From assembly GCA_013373205.1 (NCBI GenBank), contig JABXIG010000015.1:124001-188000 (forward strand): DNA of 64,000 nucleotides. The letters are read 5' to 3'. The notes under the pieces are model-generated. The model had not been told where the DNA came from. It saw nothing but the letters and a program-made list of their open reading frames with translations, and did not search any database. A program made the position numbers and the translations under genes. The DNA is from Methylocystaceae bacterium. Its GTDB lineage: Bacteria > Pseudomonadota > Alphaproteobacteria > Rhodospirillales > Terasakiellaceae. How positions within the stretch are numbered: position 1 is the stretch's first letter; every line of letters begins with the position of its first letter. Shown one piece after another: positions 35,979-44,578 of the stretch.

Positions 35979-36959
35979 TTAAAATGCTTTGTTTGCAATT
36001 AACTGGTTATTGATGATCACGTCAATATAAAAACCTTTGTACCATGGGAGGCCGAAACCAGCACCACCGAAGGCAATTACGTAAGGGGTTGAAGTTTCAA
36101 TATCAAAACTAATTGGAACGTGCTTGGTTTTTATAGGGTTAGAAGGAGTGTTTCTGTATATTGTTAATGGGGTTTCAATGTGAGATTTCACCACAGGCGG
36201 TTCTTTGAAAATTACAAAGTAATTTGCACGCATTCCTTCGCGCCGTCCTTGAGCGACGGGGTTCTCAGTTAATTCTCGTGATTTGATTAATGCAATTGCT
36301 TTTTCAGGTTGCTGATTTTGTGACAATTTAAGAATCTCATTAACCTCATAACTTTCAAATTGATCAGTAAAGATGATTTTTACATCATGCATTTCTGGCT
36401 TTGAAGGGTTGACAGGTTGAGCTGTGCGTTGAAGGAGCTGCCATTTCTTTTTAGGCTTTTTAAAAATAAATGTTTCAAGGAACTTTGGTTCAAAATTTTC
36501 GGACCGATAAGAAACAAAAGCCGTTACAATAGCGAGTTTTAATGTCTCATTCACATCCATTGAGTTAATGGCAATTTGCATCGTGCGACCGGATTTTTCT
36601 TCTTTTGTCCAGTTTTCTATAACAGTGATATAATCATTTTTGGTACCGATTGCGAGTTTATTTGGGGTAATGCTGTAGCGGTATTGAAATTCCTCACTTA
36701 AAATATCTTTCATAAGTGAAGGTGCATAGGTGTCATAGGACACTTTAATTTTGTTTGTGATTACATTGAGAACTTCTTTCTCGCTCTCTGTTTTAGCTTG
36801 ATATTTAGTAATGCTTCCAGAGAAAATGCTTCGTGCTTTTTCTTGTAATGACATTTTCTGCTCTGCGGAAACCATTGGATTTGGTGCTGTAACACAAGCA
36901 GTCAATATTCCAACAAACCCAAGGCTCAGAAGGCATTTATTTATTTTATGAATCATCAC
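35979..36959 (-). CDS. Lipoprotein of the envelope CHAT module
   Basis: 326 residues, lipobox LTAC (about 18-21) followed by V, so predicted lipidated and outer-membrane sorted. The middle half resembles no family I know; the last ~100 residues are beta-rich and end GFYIDVIINNQLIANKAF. Two tandem ATGs follow AGGAATT. It reads away from the CHAT gene, 6 bp after the Gly-rich gene, so the pair forms one arm of a divergent module. Confidence 0.65.
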   Translation of the reverse strand: MMIHKINKCLLSLGFVGILTACVTAPNPMVSAEQKMSLQEKARSIFSGSITKYQAKTESEKEVLNVITNKIKVSYDTYAPSLMKDILSEEFQYRYSITPNKLAIGTKNDYITVIENWTKEEKSGRTMQIAINSMDVNETLKLAIVTAFVSYRSENFEPKFLETFIFKKPKKKWQLLQRTAQPVNPSKPEMHDVKIIFTDQFESYEVNEILKLSQNQQPEKAIALIKSRELTENPVAQGRREGMRANYFVIFKEPPVVKSHIETPLTIYRNTPSNPIKTKHVPISFDIETSTPYVIAFGGAGFGLPWYKGFYIDVIINNQLIANKAF

Positions 36960-36965
36960 GAATTC

Positions 36966-37385
36966 CTATTTTATGGCTTGTTTGGAAAGAGTTACAAGTT
37001 CAGCAACTACTGAGCTGGACAATACAGTGTTTGTAATATCATCTGATTGTCTCATTTGAGAAACCATGTAAGAAACAGATAATAATTTTTGAAGTGCTTT
37101 AGTTTGCTGCTCAATAAGTATTTTAACTTCTAAACAATACCGACTTGTGCACTGGTCCTGGCCTTCTGAGCTGTTTTGGTTTTCATCAAGTGCTTTTGAA
37201 GCCATTTTTGAAATATCTAATGGAACAGTAACAGCTGCAATTACAGCATTTGGGCCTGCGACAGTTGTTGAGATAGAAGTTGGAGATGAGCTTGCGCTTC
37301 CTCCCCCGCCAGCTCCACCACCAGCATATGCATTTGTTGAAATGCTAAGAACTGTTACAAAAAAAAGTAGTCTTAATATATGCAT
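36966..37385 (-). CDS. Small exported glycine-rich protein of the CHAT module
   Basis: 139 residues with a signal peptide cleaved near AYA-GG. The mature N-terminus is GGGAGGGGSASSS, followed by a Ser/Thr segment and a helical C-terminal half with two cysteines 5 residues apart (QCTSRYC). AGGGGAA precedes the ATG. It starts 115 bp upstream of, and divergent from, the CHAT lipoprotein. No family recognised; it could be a substrate or activity regulator of the protease, but that is inference. Confidence 0.6.
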   Translation of the reverse strand: MHILRLLFFVTVLSISTNAYAGGGAGGGGSASSSPTSISTTVAGPNAVIAAVTVPLDISKMASKALDENQNSSEGQDQCTSRYCLEVKILIEQQTKALQKLLSVSYMVSQMRQSDDITNTVLSSSVVAELVTLSKQAIK

Positions 37386-37499
37386 GATGTAATTCCCCTA
37401 AAAGTTGACAGGTAATTTCTCATTCTCCATTTAAAATGTCAATTTAAAATGGTATTAATTTATATTAGTAATCTTTTTGACGGTGTTCGGTGTTGTGGT

Positions 37500-40400
37500 A
37501 TGTGCCTCTTAAAAAAACATAAACTAAATATAAAAATTTATTTCATCTCTTTAATATTTTTGCAGGGCTGTCAAACACCGCAACTTGAGACAGTTTCAAT
37601 CGAAAAAGCAAAACAATATACGCATGATATTGAGAAAAAAGATTACACAGCCCCTCCTAGTTCCATTGATGATATTGTTGTATCACTAGGCAGAATAAAG
37701 AGAAATCAAGGAAGCGTTTCATTTTCTCCACCTGATCAGTCTGAGGTGCAAGATGATGCTGAATATTTTTTTAAAAGAGGTAAATGGTTTTGGAAGATTG
37801 GTGATTGGGCAAGTGCACTTAATGATTTGCGGCGGGCTTATTCTTTATTGAGAAATGCAGAAGGTCGAGTTGAATTAAAAAACGATGTTAATATTGAATT
37901 GTCTCGCATGGAAATTAATGCGGGTAACTATGGCCGAGGTATTGATTTGATAATGTCATCTAATGGAGATGAAAAATCTATCAACATTGCAATGCTTCAA
38001 GGTCTTGTGAAATCAGGCGATTTAGATGCTGCTTGGGAGAAAACCGAAGAAGCTTTGAGGTTATTGAACCAACTGAAAAAAGCTTTACCTGAAATTGCAG
38101 AATGGGAAAACCTCTGGTCAGCAGATATTGATGGGATCTTTGCTACTATTTTGGAAATTCGAGGTGTTTATCAAGAAGCTGAAGCTTATCGGCGCAGGGC
38201 TTTAAAAAAAATAGAAAAGGAAAAGGCCTCCTCTCAAAAGGTTAGTAAGTACCTTAACGAGTCTAAGATCACATTTTATACGAGTTTATCATACAATTTA
38301 TTACGACAAGACCGTTTAACAGAGGCAGAATTTATTGCTCGTCTGGCTCTCAAAGGGGGAATTAATAGTTCTGATATTGGGACAGATATTTTACTTTCTC
38401 CTTTGAATGTACTTGAAAAGGTAATGGCTGCAAAAGGTCGTTTTAATGATGCAATTCGTCTATTAAATGTGAGACGTGAATTGCTGGAAAGTAAAAAAAT
38501 TGCGCAACGCTCAGTTCCTTTAGCATTAACATACAAAAGAAAAGGGGAATTGTATGTTAGTGAATATCGTTGGTCAGAGGCTCACAAAGCTTTTGAGGTT
38601 GCTGCGTCAGTTCTTAGTAAAAATTCTGATTTGCAAAGAATTTTTTTAGAAGGGAATTTATCTTGGGCATTGTCAAAAATAGAAGCAGGGTCACCATCAA
38701 TAGGAAGAAAAATTGCCAATAACTATATTAATAAAGCTTTGGCTTTGTATGGACCCAATACATACGAAATAGCGGAAGCAAAAGCTGTTTTAGCCATGTC
38801 AGAAAAAGAAAATGGTAATAATGAAGCCGCGTTGAAGCTGTTTAGAGAGCTATATCCTGTTTTTCAAAATGAAAGAAGAATGAATCTTGTGGCACAAGGT
38901 GCTGAATCTACAAGACGGTTTAATCTTTTTACTAGTACATATTTGGAATTGTTGAGTAATGACTTTAGGAACAACCGAACAAGCCTGACAGAAAAAAAGA
39001 AAATAATGAGAGAAAGTCTAATTATTGCGGAAACGGCAAGAGAAGCCTCTGTTTTGACGACAATATCCGCGTCAGTTGCTCGCAGTAAGACTTTAGATCC
39101 ATCAATTCAAAAATTAGTTCGTCGTGAGCAAGATACAAGAAGGCAAATCAGTGCAATTTATGAATTGCTTTCTAATGTGTCTCAAGGTGATAGAAAATTT
39201 GACAAAAATGTAAAAAGGCTTGAGCAAGAAGTTGAGAAGCTGCAAATTGCTCAAAGGAGTTTGGAGAATGAAATTTTTGATCAATTCCCTGAATATAGTA
39301 ATTTTTTAAAACCTAATCCAAACAATGTTTTAAGTATCAAAAAACATCTTGCTGATGATGAATTAGCGGTTTCGATTTTTCAAACAAAGAATTCGACTTT
39401 TGTTTGGGGAATTGATTCTTCTGGTGGGATATCTCTTCATATAGCTGATTTAGGCAAAGATGAGCTAAAACGTAGAGTGAAAAAAATTAGATCCCCTTTT
39501 GATTTGAATATTAATTCTCTTGGAGGTTTGTTGGACTTTGATTTAACTGAGTCTTATTTTATTTATAAACAACTTTTAGCACCCGTTCTTAAAAAACATA
39601 CGAATATGCGAAGTATAATAGTTGTTGCGAATGGTGTATTGAATGAGCTGCCATTTTCTCTTTTAGCTATGACTGATAAGACAATAGATAGGGATGAGAA
39701 AATTTTATTTGATCGATACCGTCATGTTGACTGGTTAATTAAATCCTATGCAATTTCCAAAATTCCTTCAATAAGTGCGTTGATCGCATTACGGTCAAAA
39801 AAGTTAATATATAAGAAAAAATTGAAACCATTTATCGGGTTTGGGGACCCTTTTTTTAATTCTGCTCAAATGAAGGAAGCACAAAAACAATATGCAAAAA
39901 AAGGGGTTATCAAAGAGGCTTTCGGGTTACGATCTATACCAAAGTTAAATGAAAAAATGCTCCCGACTATTGGGGAGCTATCTCGTTTGCCAGACACTTC
40001 AATTGAGTTAGTGTCCATTGCAAATTCATTGAAACTCTCTTTGGATAAAACGGTGTATTTAGGTAAACGAGCTAGCGAGGCAAATGTGAAAGCCCTGGAT
40101 TTATCATCATATAGGATAATATCATTTGCAACGCATGGTCTAAATGCAGGAACAATGAATGGGCTATATTACCCTGCATTGGCGCTGTCTGCGCCTGAGG
40201 TTACCAATACTGATGATGATGGTTTCTTAACCTCTGAAGAAGTTTTAGGAATGAATTTAAACGCCGATATGATTATTCTTTCGGCTTGTAATACTGCAAC
40301 AGGAACACATAATGACGCTGAGTTTTTTTCAGGGTTAGCTCGTTCTTTTTTCTTTGCGGGTGCAAAATCTTTAGTCGTAAGTAATTGGGCTGTCCATTCG

Positions 40401-40598
40401 GGGGCTACAAAGCAGCTTATGATTTCGGCATCGAACTATTTTATACAGAATGATTATAGAGGAAAATCTGAGGCTTTTAAGCATGCGATTTCCGATATGA
40501 TAAATTCTGGTGTCTATATAAAGGATGGGAAAGAAATATATAGCTATGCGCACCCTTTGTTTTGGGCAAGTTTTACTCTGATAGGTGATAGTGGATAA
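37500..40598 (+). CDS. TPR-CHAT lipoprotein, predicted envelope caspase-like protease
   Basis: 1032 residues from the ATG at 37500. N-terminal lipoprotein signal (KKHKLNIKIYFISLIFLQGC) with Q at +2, predicting an outer-membrane lipoprotein facing the periplasm. About residues 60-480 are TPR-like helical repeats (AEYFFKRGKWFWKIGDW, AEAYRRRALKKIE), then a coiled coil, then a C-terminal CHAT domain with the caspase dyad: His in ISFATHGLNAG and Cys in IILSACNTATG (about 51 residues apart). CHAT proteases are usually cytoplasmic; an exported, lipidated one is unusual. An in-frame ATG at 37449 would place the signal 17 residues in. Confidence 0.82.
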   Translation: MCLLKKHKLNIKIYFISLIFLQGCQTPQLETVSIEKAKQYTHDIEKKDYTAPPSSIDDIVVSLGRIKRNQGSVSFSPPDQSEVQDDAEYFFKRGKWFWKIGDWASALNDLRRAYSLLRNAEGRVELKNDVNIELSRMEINAGNYGRGIDLIMSSNGDEKSINIAMLQGLVKSGDLDAAWEKTEEALRLLNQLKKALPEIAEWENLWSADIDGIFATILEIRGVYQEAEAYRRRALKKIEKEKASSQKVSKYLNESKITFYTSLSYNLLRQDRLTEAEFIARLALKGGINSSDIGTDILLSPLNVLEKVMAAKGRFNDAIRLLNVRRELLESKKIAQRSVPLALTYKRKGELYVSEYRWSEAHKAFEVAASVLSKNSDLQRIFLEGNLSWALSKIEAGSPSIGRKIANNYINKALALYGPNTYEIAEAKAVLAMSEKENGNNEAALKLFRELYPVFQNERRMNLVAQGAESTRRFNLFTSTYLELLSNDFRNNRTSLTEKKKIMRESLIIAETAREASVLTTISASVARSKTLDPSIQKLVRREQDTRRQISAIYELLSNVSQGDRKFDKNVKRLEQEVEKLQIAQRSLENEIFDQFPEYSNFLKPNPNNVLSIKKHLADDELAVSIFQTKNSTFVWGIDSSGGISLHIADLGKDELKRRVKKIRSPFDLNINSLGGLLDFDLTESYFIYKQLLAPVLKKHTNMRSIIVVANGVLNELPFSLLAMTDKTIDRDEKILFDRYRHVDWLIKSYAISKIPSISALIALRSKKLIYKKKLKPFIGFGDPFFNSAQMKEAQKQYAKKGVIKEAFGLRSIPKLNEKMLPTIGELSRLPDTSIELVSIANSLKLSLDKTVYLGKRASEANVKALDLSSYRIISFATHGLNAGTMNGLYYPALALSAPEVTNTDDDGFLTSEEVLGMNLNADMIILSACNTATGTHNDAEFFSGLARSFFFAGAKSLVVSNWAVHSGATKQLMISASNYFIQNDYRGKSEAFKHAISDMINSGVYIKDGKEIYSYAHPLFWASFTLIGDSG

Positions 40599-40664
40599 TG
40601 TTGTTTTATACAGGGGTTCAATTTGACATTTTATTTTTTCGGCTAAATGGTGATAGAGGGATTT

Positions 40665-40997
40665 ATGATAGATATGCAGACAGCTGCATCAGCTCTTGAT
40701 TTGCTGGTGGTTCAATCTATTGGAATAGCTGCTTTTAAAATTACTTGCCTCTTGTCAGGAACTCTTATCGTTTTTATGGGATACAAACTGTTTGTATTTG
40801 GTAAATGGGGAGAGTCTGGCGATATTCAGGGTGAATATAAAAACATCAAATTAATTATAAGGAGAGCAGCTCCGGGGACTCTATTTGCTTTATTCGGGGC
40901 CATCATAATATGTTGGACAGTTTTTGAAGGAATTAATTATAACTTTACGTCATACAGTTCAGAGGTAGAAAATGAAAAACCAGTACTCGATGAATAA
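40665..40997 (+). CDS. Small membrane protein with two helices
   Basis: 110 residues. Helix 1 about 25-45 (FKITCLLSGTLIVFMGYKLF), helix 2 about 75-95 (GTLFALFGAIIICW), joined by a charged loop. AGAGGG precedes the chosen ATG; an ATG six codons earlier lacks this site. It follows the CHAT gene by about 65 bp and overlaps the next gene by 26 bp, implying co-translation. No family recognised; an anchor or channel role would be guesswork. Confidence 0.6.
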   Translation: MIDMQTAASALDLLVVQSIGIAAFKITCLLSGTLIVFMGYKLFVFGKWGESGDIQGEYKNIKLIIRRAAPGTLFALFGAIIICWTVFEGINYNFTSYSSEVENEKPVLDE

Positions 40998-41340
40998 GGT
41001 TGTTGTCGTTTTATTGTCCACTTTCCTGTTCATTACTCCCTCTTATGCCAATGGTAAAGGGGCAAATTTCATATACACCAAAGGGAAGGTTGCTTTTGAA
41101 AAAGGAAATTGCCTAAAAGCAATGAATCTTTTTCAAGAGTTTCTATTGTTTGAGATAAAAGAAAAGAAAAAAGAAGAAAGTGCAAAAATAGCAATAGAGT
41201 ATTGCAGGGAAAAGCAAAAATTAAATATCTTACATGTTATTAAATCTGAAATGAGATCACCGGATGATGTAGAGCCCAGATTAAATAGACGATTAGATCA
41301 ATTAATTATTAAGATGAAACAATTGGGCCTCAATCCTTAA
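40972..41340 (+). CDS. Small exported TPR-like protein
   Basis: 122 residues with a signal peptide (hydrophobic core VVVVLLSTFLFIT, cleavage near SYA-NG) and a helical, lysine-rich mature part in which YTKGKVAFEKGNCLKAMNLF looks like a single TPR. Last gene of the + arm, followed by a hairpin. It could dock onto the CHAT lipoprotein TPR region. Confidence 0.6.
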   Translation: MKNQYSMNKVVVVLLSTFLFITPSYANGKGANFIYTKGKVAFEKGNCLKAMNLFQEFLLFEIKEKKKEESAKIAIEYCREKQKLNILHVIKSEMRSPDDVEPRLNRRLDQLIIKMKQLGLNP

Positions 41341-41377
41341 GTTGTTAATCCCGAAGTCTTTATCAGGGATTATCAAC
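41341..41377 (+). terminator. Hairpin after the CHAT module
   Basis: GTTGTTAATCCC and GGGATTATCAAC pair over 12 bp with one mismatch around a 13-nt loop, directly after the stop codon. No T-run follows. Confidence 0.5.
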
Positions 41378-41419
41378 CGAAAAATGAATGGCTTGTAAGC
41401 CTTGCTGGATGTTGCGGAC

Positions 41420-41536
41420 TGGCATAGAGATATTTCACATGTAATGTGTCATTTTGTTCGCATTTTATATGTCGTAGAATTGCAGAAATTCGTTACCTTT
41501 GAGAAAATGAATTCGCATTTTATGAGTCATATGACA
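41420..41536 (-). repeat. Internal inverted copy of the transposon left end
   Basis: Read on the minus strand from 41536 it begins TGTCATATGACTCATAAAAT and matches the left end for about 115 bp at close to 88%, with the three boxes at 41512-41529, 41457-41474 and 41434-41451. Its terminus faces the tns genes, not the cargo. The five bases outside it are ATCCG, unlike CAAAG. Thus 25922-41536 is flanked by two outward-facing left ends. Confidence 0.88.
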
Positions 41537-41546
41537 ATCCGCGAGC

Positions 41547-41585
41547 CATATAGCTTATCGCTATATATTCTCAAATCATGCGTCA
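41547..41585 (+). repeat. Degenerate right-end-like hairpin and box beside the internal end
   Basis: ATATAGC/GCTATAT hairpin followed by TTCTCAAATCATGCGTCA at 41568-41585, matching the right-end box at 48406-48423 in 15 of 18 positions. The same hairpin-then-box order occurs at the right end and outside the left end. Confidence 0.45.
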
Positions 41586-41694
41586 AAGAGATTATCATAT
41601 TTCATGTCAAGTTATTGAAATAAAATAATAAATATTTTAGTTGCGACAGATAAATTGAGAATTACTTAAAATATGTATTCGCCTTTAAGTATAG

Positions 41695-43599
41695 TCATTT
41701 TGAATATGGCATCACCTGTTTCCTTTCATAAAAATACTGCCGGCAACCATCTATACATGGACCAGTGACCGGGTCGACATCTCTTTCGTGCAAATATTCA
41801 ACCACTGCCCTAGGTGAAGTCTTTCTATAAATCGCGAGTTCAGATGCGGAAATATAAGTTTCTTTAAACTTTTCTATCGCATCAAAGGAAATCAACCGAT
41901 TTAAACGTCCTGTCTCCTGACTCAGGGTTGTTTTAAGAAGGCCTACACGTACCAGATCACGTGTCGCCTCTTCATTAAGAGCTAACTTACAAGCAGCCTT
42001 TTCTATTGATATTCCCCAGTCTACAGATCTTTTGTTTTTTAGGAAATATTCTTGAAGTGTGACTTCATTAAAACAAAGGCCGCTAATACCAGATGCTTCT
42101 TTTAGCCGACAGGAAGCTTTTAAAGTCCCTGCTAACATCGCTTGAACTAAATCCGAAATAGTGAGTCCTCTTGCCGTTGCCTTGCGCACAGCAGCCTTAA
42201 AAGTCACTTCATCTAATTTCTGTTTACGTTTTGGTAAGCCCGATAACAAAGAAAAATAGAGGTTGTCTATTTGTTTTACATCAAAAAACCAAAAACTACT
42301 CCCATCAACATTTGGCCCTCTGACAGCCTTCAACACCCCATCATTTACCAATCTCATAAATGAATTCTTCGATACCCCTAAACGCTTAGTAACAATAACC
42401 TTATCGACCAACTGTTTTCGTGCATTTCGATATCTTTCAAGATCATCCCGGCAAATCATTCGCAAAGTGCGACCTTTCATATTACGGCTGACGGCTTTCA
42501 AATGGCCTCGTTCAATATCCTTCTTCAATACAGCGGGGTGGAGACCAACAAACTTTGCAGCTTCTGCCAATGTCAGATAACGCTTTACGTTCATGGAAAC
42601 CATGTTCAAACGCGTTGTTTTTGATGTCAATGCCCCTCCAGCCCAGTGCTCGGAGATATAATCGGCAAAATCATTTTTTAAAATCTGAAACTGTTGGGCT
42701 TCTTCTGCTTTACCAAAAAGGCTCGTATAGAAAGTCTTAAACTCAGCCTCTAAACCAGTTTGATTAGCGCGTTTATCACTATGATGACGAATATCATCCA
42801 ACAATGAATAAAAACTATTTGGCCAATCAAATAGAGCCGCTGCAACCCGTTCGAACACTTCAATTAATGCTTCACTTGTAAGTCGAGACATAAAACGTCG
42901 GCCCATTCCTGTTCCCTTCCCTGAATAGTATGTACCAAGAAAGAGCAGATAATTAAGCATTTCAGATAGATCTAATTTCGCAAACGGTTCTGGAAGGCAA
43001 TTCAGATCTTTACCATTAAATAAAGCCTCAATTTGTTTGCACATTTGAATTGAGGGTTTGCTTGCCTGTTTGCTAACGATCTCGTCAAGCCTTTGTCCGC
43101 ATTTGCATTTTATCAACTGTTCGCGGTTCCAAGAAATTGGCTTGCCGCATTTGGGGCACCGTTCAACCAAATATTCGCCATGTTCGGGGCAACAAATATA
43201 GGGCTTTAGCTCCCATACAGATTTACTCCAACCATGATCTTTTAAACATTTCGGACAAATTCTGTTATATCGGCTTTCGAAGGTACAATTATGTATCTCA
43301 TGCCCCATTATGCGAGACCATTTTGGTTGGTTCAGCATCTTCACACCAACCATTTTCCTCAGTATGTCTTCTGAAATATTAAAAGCTACCGCAGCCCTTT
43401 TAATCTCTCCATTCAAAATCCAACGATTTTTTCTAATACCCAGTTGCTGCATCATCCAGGTTGGACTGTGGTATCCATTTGCATACGAAATACGGAGGAT
43501 ATACCCCTGATAACTTTCTCCTTTATGGGGGCGAGGTGTAATCAGAAGCGGCTTAATCGCGCTAAGTTCATCAACCGGATTAGCGTGTAGAGAGCACAT
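41695..43599 (-). CDS. tniQ: TniQ/TnsD-type target-selection protein with tandem HTH modules
   Basis: 634 residues from the ATG at 43599 (GAGGAG upstream, 20-nt overlap with tnsC). TniQ domain in the N-terminal third with the zinc-binding cysteines CPKC, CCPEHG and CPKCG then CKCG. The C-terminal half contains about five excisionase-like HTH segments, for example LTLAEAAKFVGLHPAVLKKD, VIVTKRLGVSKNSFMRLV and ASELAIYRKTSPRAVVEYL. TnsD-type TniQ proteins recognise a fixed chromosomal site and recruit TnsC. No Cas genes are nearby. The likely target is the 3' end of gyrB. Confidence 0.85.
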   Translation of the reverse strand: MCSLHANPVDELSAIKPLLITPRPHKGESYQGYILRISYANGYHSPTWMMQQLGIRKNRWILNGEIKRAAVAFNISEDILRKMVGVKMLNQPKWSRIMGHEIHNCTFESRYNRICPKCLKDHGWSKSVWELKPYICCPEHGEYLVERCPKCGKPISWNREQLIKCKCGQRLDEIVSKQASKPSIQMCKQIEALFNGKDLNCLPEPFAKLDLSEMLNYLLFLGTYYSGKGTGMGRRFMSRLTSEALIEVFERVAAALFDWPNSFYSLLDDIRHHSDKRANQTGLEAEFKTFYTSLFGKAEEAQQFQILKNDFADYISEHWAGGALTSKTTRLNMVSMNVKRYLTLAEAAKFVGLHPAVLKKDIERGHLKAVSRNMKGRTLRMICRDDLERYRNARKQLVDKVIVTKRLGVSKNSFMRLVNDGVLKAVRGPNVDGSSFWFFDVKQIDNLYFSLLSGLPKRKQKLDEVTFKAAVRKATARGLTISDLVQAMLAGTLKASCRLKEASGISGLCFNEVTLQEYFLKNKRSVDWGISIEKAACKLALNEEATRDLVRVGLLKTTLSQETGRLNRLISFDAIEKFKETYISASELAIYRKTSPRAVVEYLHERDVDPVTGPCIDGCRQYFYERKQVMPYSK

Positions 43600-44578
43600 T
43601 GCTGAGGCTCCTCTTTTCAAGCATACGCGCAGCAGCCATATTTCCACCTAAATGACGTATTTCTGGGAGTGGATCTGCATACTCCCCATCCCAATTGCTT
43701 GAAAACGGATTTGCCATCTCATTATTTGTTAACAATCTATCCTTATAGGCTTTTGCAAGATGTCTCAGTTCAATACGATCAGACGCTGAGACCACCGCTT
43801 CACGCGCGCTTCCTCTGATTAACTTAATCATAAGTGCAATCAGCCCTTTAGTGGCTGCATAAAAGCGATTTGCATAATTCGTAAAGCCCGCTTTATTGCC
43901 AAAGACGTTTTCGAGTTCTCTATCAATCACGCTCAAGATTTTGACAAATTCCTTGCGAGAATGTTCATCATCCCAAGAAAACGGCTTCATTTCCGCTTGA
44001 TAACTAAAGCGACGCATCAGCTGCTCATTTGCAAACAGGACTTCGCGTGAATATGACAACCCAACCAACACCACAGGAATAGACGTGTTGGAAATTAAAT
44101 TTTTCAACCAATCAGAAACATCTAAAATAACACGTTCACTTTTACGATCGATAAAATGCTGAAACTCATCCAAAATAATAAGTTCTGTTTTGCATTCTTT
44201 AAGCAGTTTCCGTAAACGCTTAGTGCGTTGTTCTAATGTGCCACGATCAGAATATGGATCACCCAATTTTTCCAACAGTTCAGATGCCATATTTTTCATT
44301 GTTGCCGGAACAGGTATGACAGCATTCAAAACTGGTACAATTTTTCGTTCCTCTAGATAAACAGGAGGATAATCAGCTAAGTAAGAAGAAGCCAACGTTG
44401 TTTTCCCAACACCGGAATGTCCATGTACCAACATACAGATTGGCTCACCATGTCCAGTATATGAATTTAAACATTCATCAAACTGGCTCTTGATTGTTTT
44501 AAAGGCACTATGACGAATAAAAACACTATCCAGAACTTTTTGAACTTCTTGCAACTTCACTTCTTTTTGATCAGTCAT
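43580..44578 (-). CDS. tnsC: TnsC-type AAA+ transposition regulator
   Basis: 332 residues with Walker A GHSGVGKTTL (about 55-64) and Walker B ELIILDEFQHF. Bridges TniQ-marked target DNA and the TnsAB transposase. It starts inside the last codons of tnsB (8-bp overlap). Confidence 0.88.
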   Translation of the reverse strand: MTDQKEVKLQEVQKVLDSVFIRHSAFKTIKSQFDECLNSYTGHGEPICMLVHGHSGVGKTTLASSYLADYPPVYLEERKIVPVLNAVIPVPATMKNMASELLEKLGDPYSDRGTLEQRTKRLRKLLKECKTELIILDEFQHFIDRKSERVILDVSDWLKNLISNTSIPVVLVGLSYSREVLFANEQLMRRFSYQAEMKPFSWDDEHSRKEFVKILSVIDRELENVFGNKAGFTNYANRFYAATKGLIALMIKLIRGSAREAVVSASDRIELRHLAKAYKDRLLTNNEMANPFSSNWDGEYADPLPEIRHLGGNMAAARMLEKRSLSNVLSTR

